From the NCBI RefSeq assembly GCF_023243075.1, contig NZ_JALKFZ020000160.1, forward strand, positions 1 through 61,584: 61,584 bases of DNA, in the 5' to 3' direction. The notes below the pieces were generated by a model. It searched no databases, had not been told where the DNA came from, and worked only from the letters and a program-made list of their open reading frames with translations. Position 1 is the first letter of the stretch; each line of letters starts with the position of its first letter. Both the position numbers and the translations under genes were made by a program. Of the stretch, positions 35,478-43,658 are shown piece by piece. The stretch comes from Frankia sp. AiPa1. GTDB taxonomy: Bacteria > Actinomycetota > Actinomycetes > Frankiales > Frankiaceae.

Positions 35478-35629
35478 ACCCTCCGCAACAGCCCACCGAG
35501 CAAGATCCGGCCAAATAGGTCGCCGTGGGGGGCAAATCGGACATGAACACCCCCACAACGACCTCTTTGGATCTTCACCTTTCGCCATCCCCGGACTGCC
35601 GTCACGGATCGTGAATTGGGGGGTGAAGG
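35478..35629 (+). repeat. Dispersed palindromic repeat, copy 2
   Basis: Aligned to copy 1 at a constant offset of 7401 bp for 137 bp, with a 2-nt indel near the right end. Pairing is better than in copy 1: AGGTCG with CGACCT and GTGGGGG with CCCCCAC around GCAAATCGGACATGAACA, outer AAGATCC with GGATCTT. It lies between the convergent rhodanese gene and the gene ending at 35775. Confidence 0.85.
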
Positions 35630-35774
35630 TCGGGGCGGTGGCCGGGAGCGAGGGCGAACGCCGGGGTGAGGGCGGTGCCGTGAGCTGGATGGCGGACTGT
35701 CCGGGAAACGACGGTCGCGGTGGACGGCGATCCGGTCGTCTCCCGGCTCGGGCCCCGAGTGGCGCCCCCGGTGG

Positions 35775-36080
35775 TCAGACGACCGGAGCGCCCTCGCCCT
35801 GCTGGTGGGCACCCCGCTCGACGTGCTCGCGGTAGCTGGCGGCCTCGTCCTCGGACACGGTCAGTCCATCGGCCGCGCGGCGCGCCGCGGGGTCATCCGG
35901 GCCGGAGTCGGCAGCGCGCACCGCCTCATCCCGAGCCCGGCCTCCCTCGGCCGCCTCGAAGTCATCTCGAGTGCGGAAGTCCTCCGGAACCCGGGGGTCG
36001 TCATGCTCGAGCGTGGACCGTGTTTCGCCGGACGCCGCCTGAGTGGACGGGGTCTGCGCGGAAAGGGTCTCCTTGGACAT
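35775..36080 (-). CDS. Small acidic hypothetical protein (101 aa)
   Basis: No recognised family. The protein is very hydrophilic and acidic (EHDDPRVPEDFRTRDDFEAAEGG, GLTVSEDEAASYREHVERG) and probably disordered or a short helical bundle, with the look of a stress-associated small protein. GGAGG lies 8 nt before the ATG at 36080, a strong start; a longer frame to 36152 lacks this support. It is divergent from the cold-shock gene with about 250 bp between. The repeat and a low-GC patch lie downstream. Confidence 0.72.
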   Translation of the reverse strand: MSKETLSAQTPSTQAASGETRSTLEHDDPRVPEDFRTRDDFEAAEGGRARDEAVRAADSGPDDPAARRAADGLTVSEDEAASYREHVERGAHQQGEGAPVV

Positions 36081-36298
36081 CGGGTCGCCTCCTTGCGTCG
36101 CGAGCCGGCCGTCCGTCTCCGGATCGCCGACTCGGGTGTCGCGACCTTGCATGCCCGCTGTTCGCTCCGGATAACACGCATCCGCGGTTCGTCACCGGTC
36201 AGGACGATCCGAGCGCCGATCGCTACCGAAGGGCCGCGTGTGGTGCTGTCGACCGATAGCCTGAGAGTCCCGCAGCCTTCGTCGCGTTGTCCTGTCGT

Positions 36299-36321
36299 TA
36301 CACAGAACCGCTACACAGAAC
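36299..36321 (+). promoter_or_regulatory. Direct repeats before the cold-shock gene
   Basis: TACACAGAAC occurs twice (36299-36308 and 36312-36321) with a 13-nt period, ending 10 nt before the GTG start. This may be an operator or part of the leader. Confidence 0.45.
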
Positions 36322-36331
36322 GAGGTCGCCC

Positions 36332-36727
36332 GTGCCCACCGGCAAAGTGAAGTGGTTCGACGTCGACAAGGGCTTCGGCTTCCTCAGCCGGGACGACGGA
36401 GGCGACGTCTTCGTCCACAAAGCGGCTCTGCCGGCCGGCGTCGACCGGCTCAAACCGGGCGATCGGGTGGAGTTCGGCGTCGCGGCCGGCCGGCGCGGCG
36501 ACCAGGCGCTGTCGGTGCGGCTGCTCTCGGCACCGCCGTCGGTCGCGAAAGCTGCCGCGCACGCCGCGCGGCACAGCCCGGACGAACTCCACAGCATGGT
36601 GGAGGATATGATCAAGGTGCTCGACGACGTGCAGCGCGACCTGCGCCGCGGGCGCTACCCAGACCGGCGCATCGCCCAGCGCGTCGCCAAGGTCGTCCAT
36701 GCCGTCGCCAATGAGCTGGAGGCGTAA
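36332..36727 (+). CDS. Cold-shock domain protein with C-terminal helical extension
   Basis: A 131-residue nucleic-acid-binding protein. Residues 3-65 are a CspA-type OB fold: [20 protein letters not shown] (RNP1) and DVFVHKAAL (RNP2). About 65 extra residues ([26 protein letters not shown], then [18 protein letters not shown]) form helices. This two-part layout is typical of one actinobacterial cold-shock class of about 127-135 residues. It is probably an RNA chaperone. The GTG start is placed at the first residue of the fold (PTGKVKWF). Confidence 0.93.
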   Translation: MPTGKVKWFDVDKGFGFLSRDDGGDVFVHKAALPAGVDRLKPGDRVEFGVAAGRRGDQALSVRLLSAPPSVAKAAAHAARHSPDELHSMVEDMIKVLDDVQRDLRRGRYPDRRIAQRVAKVVHAVANELEA

Positions 36728-36781
36728 CCGATCAGGCCGATCCGGGCTCCGACCGCGGGTGGATCACGCCATCGCGGCCGT

Positions 36782-37054
36782 TCAGGGTTCCGGTGGCGGC
36801 AGGAAGCTCACCCGCCGACCACACCCGGTGCACACGGCCACCTGCGCGCCGGGGTCCTCGTCGGAGGCGACCAGATGGCTCAGCGGCACCGGACCATCGC
36901 ACCAGGGGCACAGCAGCCACGGGCCGTCGACCCGCCGCCGGCCACCCTCCGACTCGGCGCTCACCGAGATGCCGCCCCGCGCGCCCATCCACCGGTGTGC
37001 ATCCCTCCACCATGCCCCACTCCCGGCCGGGAACGTCTCACGATCGCAACACAT
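36782..37054 (-). CDS. Zinc-ribbon-like hypothetical protein
   Basis: A 90-residue protein with two CxxC knuckles, LCPWCDGPV and VCTGCGRRV, about 25 residues apart, forming a probable zinc ribbon over the C-terminal half. The first 40 residues are less certain, and the real start may be an internal GTG. Third-position GC over the C-terminal half is strong, supporting a real gene. Function is unknown; such ribbons often mediate protein or nucleic-acid contacts. It is convergent with the cold-shock gene (54-bp gap) and divergent from the kinase. Confidence 0.7.
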   Translation of the reverse strand: MCCDRETFPAGSGAWWRDAHRWMGARGGISVSAESEGGRRRVDGPWLLCPWCDGPVPLSHLVASDEDPGAQVAVCTGCGRRVSFLPPPEP

Positions 37055-37256
37055 TGTCGTACTGGCGACCCGAACAGCCGACGGGCTGCCGGTGTGTGCC
37101 GGTGAGCCCGCGCCGTGCGGCAGACTGCGAACGTAGAGCGCGCGAGGCGCCGGCCGTCGCGACGGCGGTCAGGACGTGGGTCGGATCGGGAGTTGAGAGG
37201 CATTCGTGTGATGATCAGTGGGCGGCGATCGTGACCACCCTCGTGCGGTGCTGACC

Positions 37257-39338
37257 ATGGTGGACGACGCTGCGGGCCACGGCCGGCGCCGGAACGACCC
37301 CGGCGACCCGCTCAATCCGCACGAGCCACGCGCGGTCGGCCCCTACGTTCTGATCAGTCGGCTCGGTGTGGGCGGCATGGGCACGGTCTATCTCGCCCAC
37401 AACTCCTCCGGGCGGCGGGTCGCCGTCAAGGTCATCCGGCCGGACCTGGCCGCCGACGAGGAGTTCCGCCGCCGCTTCCGGGCCGAGGTCGAGGCCGCCC
37501 GCCGGGTCGCGCCGTTCTGCACCGCCGAGGTGCTCGACGCCGATCCCTACGCACCCGCGCCCTATCTGGTCACCGAGTTCATCGACGGCGTCCGGCTCGA
37601 CCAGCAGGTCGACCGTGGCCCGTTGGCATCCTCCACCCTGACCGGTCTCGCCGTCGGCGTGGCCACCGCGCTGACCGCGATCCACAGCGCCGGTCTCGTG
37701 CACCGCGACCTCAAGCCGAGCAACGTGATGCTCTCGCTGTCCGGGCCACGGGTCATCGACTTCGGGATCGCACAGGCACTGGAGGGCGCCAAGGCCAAGC
37801 CGACCGCCTGGGGCTTCGGGTCGGCCGGATGGATGGCACCCGAGCAGGTCCACGGCCATCCGATCGGTCCCGAGGCGGACGTGTTCGCCTGGGGCATTCT
37901 CATCGCCTACGCCGGGACCGGACGTCATCCCTTCGGCGACGGATCGGACATCGACCTCGGCATGCGGATCGTCGGTGCGCCGCCCGACCTGCGCGGCCTG
38001 CCCGAGCCGCTGGTCGGGCTGGTGTCCGCCGCGCTGGCCAAGCATCCCGACGACCGGCCCAGCGCTCGCGAGCTGCTGCTGCGCCTTGTCGCCGGCCCGC
38101 CCGCGCGCGGCGCGGACGGACTTGGTCCGGCGTTCGGGCAGGTCGAGGAGCTGTTGAACCGCACCGGCGAGGTGCCCCTCTTCGCACCACCCCGAGTCGG
38201 CCCAGCCAGCTCCCTGCCCTCCCGCCAACCCCCGCGCGACGCCCCGCCCTCACGTGATCTCCCCCCCTCGCGGGACGCGCCCCCCCGGGACGCCCTGCCG
38301 TCGCGGGAAGGCATGCCGTCGCGGGAACCACTGCCGTCGCGGGAACCACTGCCGTCTCGCCTCGGCGGCCCGCCACGCGATGCCAAGCAGGCCCGGGACG
38401 CCAAGCAGGCCCGTCCGGTCATGCCGCCACGCGAGCCGCCCATCCCGCGCGAGGCCGCGATGCCGCCACGCGAAGCCATGCCCCCCAGGGACGCCATGCC
38501 GACCAGGGGAGCCATGCCATCCCGCGCGGCCATGCCGCCACGTGACCCAGGCCTGACCCGGGAGGCTGGGCCATCCCGCGCGGCCGGCGGGCCACCGCGC
38601 GGAGTACGACCGCCTCCCCACACCGCGGGCCCGATGCCGGTCCCTGCCCAAGCTCCTCGGATGGCTACCGGCAGTCCGCCCGGGCTGACCACGCCCGGCA
38701 CCGGGCCGGTGCCAATACCTGGCGCGGCTCCAGGTCGCGGTGGACCCAGTCAGCCCTACGGGCCCTTCCCCGCACCGCCGACGCGCCGCGGGCCGGACCG
38801 GCGCCAGCTCGCCCTGATCGTGGGCATCATCCTCGCCGCGCTGATCGCCATCGGCGTAGTGGCATACCTGCCGAGCCGGGATGCCAGTCCGAGCGGGTCG
38901 CGCGCGGCCGGGGCGGCGCCGGACGGTGCCACCCTCAGCCCAAGTCCCACGCTGGGGCTGAACGTCCCGGTGTCCGATCAGCAGCTCGCCTTTACCGTCA
39001 CCGGCCTGGACTGCTCGGCGCACCAACTGGGCGAGGGCCTGCTCGCCCTGCGCGCCAGCGGCCGATACTGCCTGGCCAAGGTGACCGTACGCAACACCGG
39101 AAGCACCTCGGCCTCGCTCGACAACAGCGCCCAGAAGCTCTGGGACGACCGCGGTGACCCGCACGAGGCGGACTTCCTCGCCCGTTTCAAGCTGAACGAG
39201 GACCTCTGGGACACCATCGATCCTGGCGACGCCAAACACGGCACGCTGGTGTTCGACCTCGACCGTGACGCCACGCCGCGTGCACTCGAGCTGCACGCGT
39301 CCACCCAGAGCCCCGGCGTACGCATCCCCATCCGCTGA
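37257..39338 (+). CDS. Transmembrane Ser/Thr protein kinase with DUF4352-like external domain
   Basis: A 693-residue Hanks-type kinase, separate from the pknA/pknB pair. Motifs are GVGGMGTVYLA (P-loop), VAVKVI (Lys), LVHRDLKPSNVML (catalytic loop), VIDFGIAQ (DFG) and APEQ. A long juxtamembrane region follows with PSRE and MPPRDA repeats, then a membrane helix, LALIVGIILAALIAIGVVAYL. The about 150-residue outer domain (LAFTVTGLDCSAHQLG...LAKVTVRNTGSTSASLDNSAQKLWDDRG) resembles DUF4352 sensor domains. ATG at 37257 is used; GTG at 37218 is also open. The ligand and targets are unknown. A 17-bp tandem duplication overlaps its stop. Confidence 0.9.
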   Translation: MVDDAAGHGRRRNDPGDPLNPHEPRAVGPYVLISRLGVGGMGTVYLAHNSSGRRVAVKVIRPDLAADEEFRRRFRAEVEAARRVAPFCTAEVLDADPYAPAPYLVTEFIDGVRLDQQVDRGPLASSTLTGLAVGVATALTAIHSAGLVHRDLKPSNVMLSLSGPRVIDFGIAQALEGAKAKPTAWGFGSAGWMAPEQVHGHPIGPEADVFAWGILIAYAGTGRHPFGDGSDIDLGMRIVGAPPDLRGLPEPLVGLVSAALAKHPDDRPSARELLLRLVAGPPARGADGLGPAFGQVEELLNRTGEVPLFAPPRVGPASSLPSRQPPRDAPPSRDLPPSRDAPPRDALPSREGMPSREPLPSREPLPSRLGGPPRDAKQARDAKQARPVMPPREPPIPREAAMPPREAMPPRDAMPTRGAMPSRAAMPPRDPGLTREAGPSRAAGGPPRGVRPPPHTAGPMPVPAQAPRMATGSPPGLTTPGTGPVPIPGAAPGRGGPSQPYGPFPAPPTRRGPDRRQLALIVGIILAALIAIGVVAYLPSRDASPSGSRAAGAAPDGATLSPSPTLGLNVPVSDQQLAFTVTGLDCSAHQLGEGLLALRASGRYCLAKVTVRNTGSTSASLDNSAQKLWDDRGDPHEADFLARFKLNEDLWDTIDPGDAKHGTLVFDLDRDATPRALELHASTQSPGVRIPIR

Positions 39339-39369
39339 CGTCACACCGCGCGTGACGTCACACCGCGCG
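39336..39369. repeat. Perfect 17-bp tandem duplication containing TGACGTCA
   Basis: TGACGTCACACCGCGCG occurs twice back to back (39336-39352, 39353-39369). The first copy includes the kinase stop codon. Each unit carries the palindrome TGACGTCA. It is in the convergent gap with the TetR gene. Confidence 0.95.
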
Positions 39370-39420
39370 CCGCGGCCCACCCCGGCCTCCCGACACGGCA
39401 CCCCGGCCTGCGGGCGCCGC

Positions 39421-40389
39421 TTACTTCCGTTCCGGCTCCTTCGGCCGGTGCCGCGTCTGCGCCACCGTGGTCTCGGCAGCCATCGGTCCTTTCGCCGACG
39501 ACGCCGCGTCGACGCCGACTATCCCCGGCCCATTCTCGTGACCCGCCGGCGTTCTCCGCGCGAGCACGATCTGGGCCAGTTCGACGAATTCCGGCGGTGC
39601 GGCAGGCAGCCCGTCGTGACGTTCGTCCGGCCGCAGACCGGCCAGAGCGACCTCCAGGAACCGCCGCCACGAACCCGGTGCGATCCGTTCGGTCAGGTCC
39701 GCCACCGTCCACAGCGACCACATCATGACCAGCAGGTCCGTGAGGACGACGTCTCGGCGCACGACACCGGTCTGCTGCGCCGCGGCCAGCATCGTCGCGA
39801 CCGGCGCAAGGACCTCGTCCACCAGTACCCGGCCGGCGGCACCCTGCCACATTCCCGGCGCCAGGAACAGTCGGTGGGAAGGATCGCCCAGCATCGCACG
39901 CGTCACGAAGGTGCGCAGCGCGCTTCGGGCCGGCTCCACCTCGGCGATCTGGATGGCCAGGTCCCGCAGATGTCCGGCCGCGTCCACAAGAATGGTCTCG
40001 ACCAGGGCATCCTTGGTCGGGAAGCGCCGGTAGAGCGTTCCCATTCCCACCCCGGCACGCCTGGCGATCTCCTCGACTCCGACATCGACCCCCCGCTCGA
40101 CGAACAGCTCGCGCGCGGCGGTGACGATGCGGGCCCGGTTGTACTCGGCGTCGCGACGCAGTACCCGACGGGACGCCGCCGGCGCATCACTCTCGCCGGT
40201 CTCGCCGGTCTCGCCAGCAGCTTCGGCTGTGGTCGGTGCCACGGCACCGGACGACGCCGGCGCTGTGGTTGGTGTTCCTGTGCGGGTGATGGCTGTTGTT
40301 TCGGACAACGAGCGGTCGGTGGACGGAGACCGCATTCCGGCATCGGCACTGTTGTCGGTCTCGGGTCGTAACGGGGGGACGTCGGCCAT
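39421..40389 (-). CDS. TetR-family transcriptional regulator
   Basis: A 322-residue repressor-type regulator. After about 70 disordered residues, the helix-turn-helix reads ARELFVERGVDVGVEEIARRAGVGMGTLYRRFPTKDAL in blocks typical of TetR (residues about 87-125), then a ligand domain with WQGAAGRVLVDEVLAPVATML and LTDLLVMMWSLWTVADLTERI. The N-terminal extension and C-terminal tail make it longer than the usual 190-220 residues. ATG at 40389 is preferred over the open frame to 40464. Its target is unknown; divergent from it is the HNH lipoprotein gene (252-bp gap), a natural candidate. Confidence 0.9.
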   Translation of the reverse strand: MADVPPLRPETDNSADAGMRSPSTDRSLSETTAITRTGTPTTAPASSGAVAPTTAEAAGETGETGESDAPAASRRVLRRDAEYNRARIVTAARELFVERGVDVGVEEIARRAGVGMGTLYRRFPTKDALVETILVDAAGHLRDLAIQIAEVEPARSALRTFVTRAMLGDPSHRLFLAPGMWQGAAGRVLVDEVLAPVATMLAAAQQTGVVRRDVVLTDLLVMMWSLWTVADLTERIAPGSWRRFLEVALAGLRPDERHDGLPAAPPEFVELAQIVLARRTPAGHENGPGIVGVDAASSAKGPMAAETTVAQTRHRPKEPERK

Positions 40390-40641
40390 CACAGTTCGGC
40401 TTACCCGCGGGTGCGTAACTGGTTGGTGGCAAAAAACCTCTGGAAGCTGACCATGGGAGCACACTGTACGGGATTAGCCGGCTACACAACGATTTTTCCG
40501 CCAGATCGTGCCGCGGACGCACCACGCCTGTCGCCCAGGCCGCCCGACACCCGGCTAACGTGACTGTCTGCTTGAACAGGAGCAAGACGGATGGGCAGTG
40601 TGGTGGCCCACTGACCACAGTTCGCCGAGACAAGGAGTCAG

Positions 40642-41454
40642 GTGCCGGGCAGCGGTGTCGTCAGCCAGAACGGACGGGTCCACCGTCACAGGTACTCAGG
40701 CCGAATGGGCCGCGTCGGAATCCTGACGCTGGTCGCCCTGTCGATGGCGCTCACAGCCTCCTGCAGGAGCAGCACCGCTGACCGGGTCGGTTCGGCGGCC
40801 GGTCTGTCCGCGGGGCCGACCGATGCCGCGACCGCCGGCGAATCAGCCGGTGATGGAGCCGGTGGTGGATCGGGATCGGCGCTTGCGCTGCTCGGGACCG
40901 TCCCCATCCGCGCGGAGGACAACTCACCAAAGTACGTTCGCTCCGAGTTCGGCACAGCCTGGTCGGACGTGGACCACAACCACTGCGACACCCGCAACGA
41001 CATCCTGCGACGCGACCTGCACAGCACGACCATCCGAAAGTCCGACAGCTGCACGGTCCTCACCGGCGAACTCACCGATCCGTACACGACGCGCATCATC
41101 CGGTTCGACCGATCCCGCAACGCGTCCGCCGTTCAGATCGACCACGTCGTCCCGCTCGCCGACGCCTGGCGCACCGGCGCCCTGAACTGGACTGACGCGC
41201 AGCGCCTGCAGTTCGCGAACGACCCGCAGAACCTACTCGCCGTGGACGGCCCGACCAATACCCGCAAGAGCGACAAGGACGCCTCCGAGTGGCTCCCGCC
41301 CAGCCCCGGCGCCCAGTGCCCCTACGTCGCCCGCCAGGTCGGCCTGAAATCCCGCTACCACCTGTGGGTCACGTCCGCCGAGGCCGCCGCCATGCGCACC
41401 ATCCTGCAGAAGTGCCCGACCCAGGCCTCCCTTGGCCTGACCGCCACCCACTGA
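40642..41454 (+). CDS. Secreted HNH-family nuclease lipoprotein
   Basis: A 270-residue exported protein. A signal helix ILTLVALSMALTASC with lipobox cysteine 41 marks a lipoprotein. The mature domain has the actinobacterial secreted HNH (GmrSD C-terminal/DUF1524-like) signature: SEFGTAWSDVDHNHCDTRND, AVQIDHVVPLADAWRTGA (catalytic His168) and LQFANDPQNLLAVDGPTNTRKSDKDASEWLPP-type Asn/Lys region, with cysteines CDTRND, SCTVL, QCPYV and KCPTQ suiting disulfides outside the cell. Substrate is probably DNA, in nutrient scavenging or competition (inference). GTG at 40642 follows AAGGAG closely; an ATG at about 40705 is the alternative. Confidence 0.87.
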   Translation: MPGSGVVSQNGRVHRHRYSGRMGRVGILTLVALSMALTASCRSSTADRVGSAAGLSAGPTDAATAGESAGDGAGGGSGSALALLGTVPIRAEDNSPKYVRSEFGTAWSDVDHNHCDTRNDILRRDLHSTTIRKSDSCTVLTGELTDPYTTRIIRFDRSRNASAVQIDHVVPLADAWRTGALNWTDAQRLQFANDPQNLLAVDGPTNTRKSDKDASEWLPPSPGAQCPYVARQVGLKSRYHLWVTSAEAAAMRTILQKCPTQASLGLTATH

Positions 41455-41531
41455 CCTGACCTGTGACCTGACCGCCTCCGCCGGACGCTCAGAATCACGT
41501 TCCGCAACAGAATTCCCGAGCCAGACCACCT

Positions 41532-41636
41532 CAAGATCCAATTAGGGTCCTTGTGGGGGTATCCGTGTCCGATTCATCCCCCCACAGCGACCTACATAGC
41601 CGGATCTTGCTCCGCCGCCCAGCGCGGAAGGTGACG
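41532..41636 (-). repeat. Dispersed palindromic repeat, copy 3 (inverted, diverged)
   Basis: Read on the minus strand it aligns to copies 1 and 2 over about 105 bp (GAGCAAGATCCGGC, GTGGGGGGATGAATCGGACACG, CCCCCACAAGGACC, TTGGATCTT) with a 2-nt insertion and about three-quarters identity. The outer AAGATCC/GGATCTT and GTGGGGG/CCCCCAC pairs are kept. It lies between the convergent HNH gene and tRNA-Leu. Confidence 0.78.
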
Positions 41637-41870
41637 ATCCTGGGATCCGGGCGATGGGGCCGGGCGGGGCTGCGGTGGGATCCGGGCGGGGACGGCGATG
41701 GAGGCCGGGCGGTCGCGGCGATCGGATCCGGGCGGTCGCGGCGGTGGGGGCCGGGCGGGGGGTGGCTTCACCGCCGACCGGCCCTCAGTCATCGAACGCA
41801 GATCTCGAACGTCGACCCACCACGCCCTCGGGGGGCCTCGGGGGGCTTGACCCCCCGGCCAGCATGACGA

Positions 41871-41907
41871 AAGCCCCCACCGGCGCGGCGTGCGCCAACA
41901 GGGGCTT
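41871..41907 (-). terminator. Terminator of tRNA-Leu
   Basis: Reading leftwards from the tRNA 3' end, AAGCCCC (41901-41907 complement) pairs with GGGGCTT (41871-41877 complement), enclosing an inner GGCGC/GCGCC stem, and ends in GGGGCTTTCG. It begins 4 nt past the tRNA. Confidence 0.75.
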
Positions 41908-41910
41908 GCG

Positions 41911-41993
41911 TGGGCGAGGGGGGAGTTGAACCCCCACGTCCGTCAGGACACACGGACCTGAACCGTGCGCGTCTGCCATTCCGCCACTCGCCC
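41911..41993 (-). tRNA. tRNA-Leu (anticodon CAG)
   Basis: Read on the minus strand: acceptor GGGCGAG (41993-41987) pairs with CTCGCCC, discriminator A at 41911, D-arm with GGCAGACGCGC, anticodon loop TTCAGGT (CAG, reads CUG), a long variable arm as expected for class-II leucine tRNA, and T-arm GGGGGTTCAACTCCCCC. CCA is not encoded. In other actinobacteria a leucine tRNA also lies beside fhaA, so the context is conserved. Confidence 0.95.
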
Positions 41994-42164
41994 GAGTGGG
42001 ACCATCTCTTCGTACGGGGGACACGCTATCACGCCGGAGATGTCCACTGCGCCGAGGGGGTCGTGCGGTCGTGCGGTCGTCGCGTACCTGTCAGGCTGCG
42101 CAGCCGTGGGACGTTGGCGTCCGGGGGCATACGATCTCAAAGACCGGGAGAAGGGAGGTCGAGC

Positions 42165-43652
42165 ATGGGCGTGCTGCAACGCTTCGAACGGCGCCTGGGC
42201 GGCCTCGTCGAGGGCGCGTTCGCCAAGGTGTTCAAAGGCGGGGTCGAACCCGTCGAGATCGCGAGCGCCCTGGCCCGGGAGACCGACGATCGGCGGGCGG
42301 TGAGTGCGAACCGGGTCCTGGTGCCCAACGAGTTCGCCGTGGAGCTGGCCAGCGGCGACTTCGCCCGGCTCTCCCCGTATGACCGTGCGCTGTGTGACGA
42401 GCTGGCGGAGATGGTCCGTGAGCATGCGACCGAGCAGCGGTACACGTTCGTTGGCCCGGTCTCGGTGCGTCTGGCGGAGGCTGCCGACCTGGATGTCGGT
42501 GTGTTCCGGATCCGAAGCAGCGTGGCGGCGGCGGATCAGGGGGTTGTCTCGGGCCGCCGATCCAGGCCCCCCCGACCGAGCGTTCCGGGCACGCCTCATC
42601 TTCTGATCACAACGAAGGCGCCGAGTGGCGCCGGGGAGCGGGAGTATCCGCTGGACGCGGAGACCACGGTGATCGGCCGCAGCGTCGAGTGCGACATCCG
42701 TCTGAACGACACGGGTGTGTCGCGGCGGCATGGTGAGATCCGCCGGCTGCCGGATGGGCAGTTCCTGTATGTCGACGCCGGTTCGACCAACGGCAGCCTG
42801 GTGAACGGCCGTGCGGCCAAGCAGGTGAAGCTCGTCAACGGTGACCGGATCGAGCTGGGTACGGCCAGGTTCGTGTTCCGCGGGGTGGAGGGGGGGAGCG
42901 GGTCGGCGCGCGGGGGCAGCCGGGCCACGCCCGCGCCGGCGCGGGCCGGTTCGCATCCGGACCAGGGCGTCCCTGCCGACCGGACGCCTCCGCCAGGGCG
43001 GGCGGCGCGCCGGGCGACGCCAGCTCCGGGCCGGGCGACCACGCCGGCTCCGGCCAGGGTTGCCGCGACGCCGGCTCCGGGCCGGGTGGGGCAGCGTCCG
43101 ACGCCGCAGCCGGAGCGGCATTCCACACCGGTCCCGCAGGACCCGTACCGGCCGGCCTCGACGCCGCGCGGCGGCCGGGTGGAGGGCGCCGACCGGGCCG
43201 ACCGAGGGGACCCGCACGCGTCGGACCGCCGCGGTGGCTCCGGCTATCCGGCGGATTCCCTCGACGGTCCCGACTACCGCGAACAGGACCCTCGTGATCG
43301 GGACCTCCGCGGCGCGGGTCAGCGGGGTGGCTATGAGCAGGCGGACGACTACCGATCCCGGGAGCGTGGCCGTGGCCCCGGCCCAGCGGCGCCGGTACGG
43401 GACGAGCGGGACGCCTACGCGCCCGGCTCGCGTGGCCGCCGGGATGACCCGCGTGGCGCTGGGCCCTATCGCGAGCCGCGGCGTTCGGCTCGGCCTTCCG
43501 GGGACCAGCCGGACGGCAACGGGCTCGAGCCGGTCGGCCTGGAGCCGCTCGAGGACGTGTACGACGCGCAGACAGTCCTGCCCGGGCGGATGGAGAGCCC
43601 TCGGCGGGACGCGGACGGGCGCAATCGATCCCGGCCGGATCGGGGCTGGTAG
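42165..43652 (+). CDS. fhaA: FhaA: FHA-domain protein with DUF3662 N-terminus
   Basis: A 495-residue phosphothreonine-binding adaptor that, in mycobacteria, binds phosphorylated MviN/FipA and links PknB signalling to cell-wall synthesis. The N-terminal DUF3662 domain (MGVLQRFERRLGGLVEGAFAK to about 120) is followed by an FHA domain at about 145-230: YPLDAETTVIGRSVECDIRL, GVSRRHGEI (phospho-binding Ser/Arg/His) and DAGSTNGSLVNG. In many homologues FHA is C-terminal; here about 245 disordered Pro/Arg/Gly residues follow it, with PAPGR repeats. GGGAGG lies 7 nt before the ATG. It is first gene of the seven-gene cluster. Confidence 0.95.
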   Translation: MGVLQRFERRLGGLVEGAFAKVFKGGVEPVEIASALARETDDRRAVSANRVLVPNEFAVELASGDFARLSPYDRALCDELAEMVREHATEQRYTFVGPVSVRLAEAADLDVGVFRIRSSVAAADQGVVSGRRSRPPRPSVPGTPHLLITTKAPSGAGEREYPLDAETTVIGRSVECDIRLNDTGVSRRHGEIRRLPDGQFLYVDAGSTNGSLVNGRAAKQVKLVNGDRIELGTARFVFRGVEGGSGSARGGSRATPAPARAGSHPDQGVPADRTPPPGRAARRATPAPGRATTPAPARVAATPAPGRVGQRPTPQPERHSTPVPQDPYRPASTPRGGRVEGADRADRGDPHASDRRGGSGYPADSLDGPDYREQDPRDRDLRGAGQRGGYEQADDYRSRERGRGPGPAAPVRDERDAYAPGSRGRRDDPRGAGPYREPRRSARPSGDQPDGNGLEPVGLEPLEDVYDAQTVLPGRMESPRRDADGRNRSRPDRGW

Positions 43653-43658
43653 CTGCCG

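Larger units (their letters stand above)
41455..41910. other. Convergent interval with inverted repeat copy 3 and terminator
   Basis: No gene. It contains the third dispersed palindrome (41532-41636), a G/A-rich imperfect repeat (GGATCCGGGCGGT and GGGGCCGGGCGG variants, about 41645-41765), the short hairpin CGGGGGG/CCCCCCG at 41839-41857 and the tRNA terminator. Confidence 0.6.

Noticed and set aside
36141..36331. Cold-shock-type long leader or known riboswitch before the csp gene
   Set aside because: Only a short direct repeat is present; no recognisable riboswitch consensus or extended structure could be confirmed by eye.
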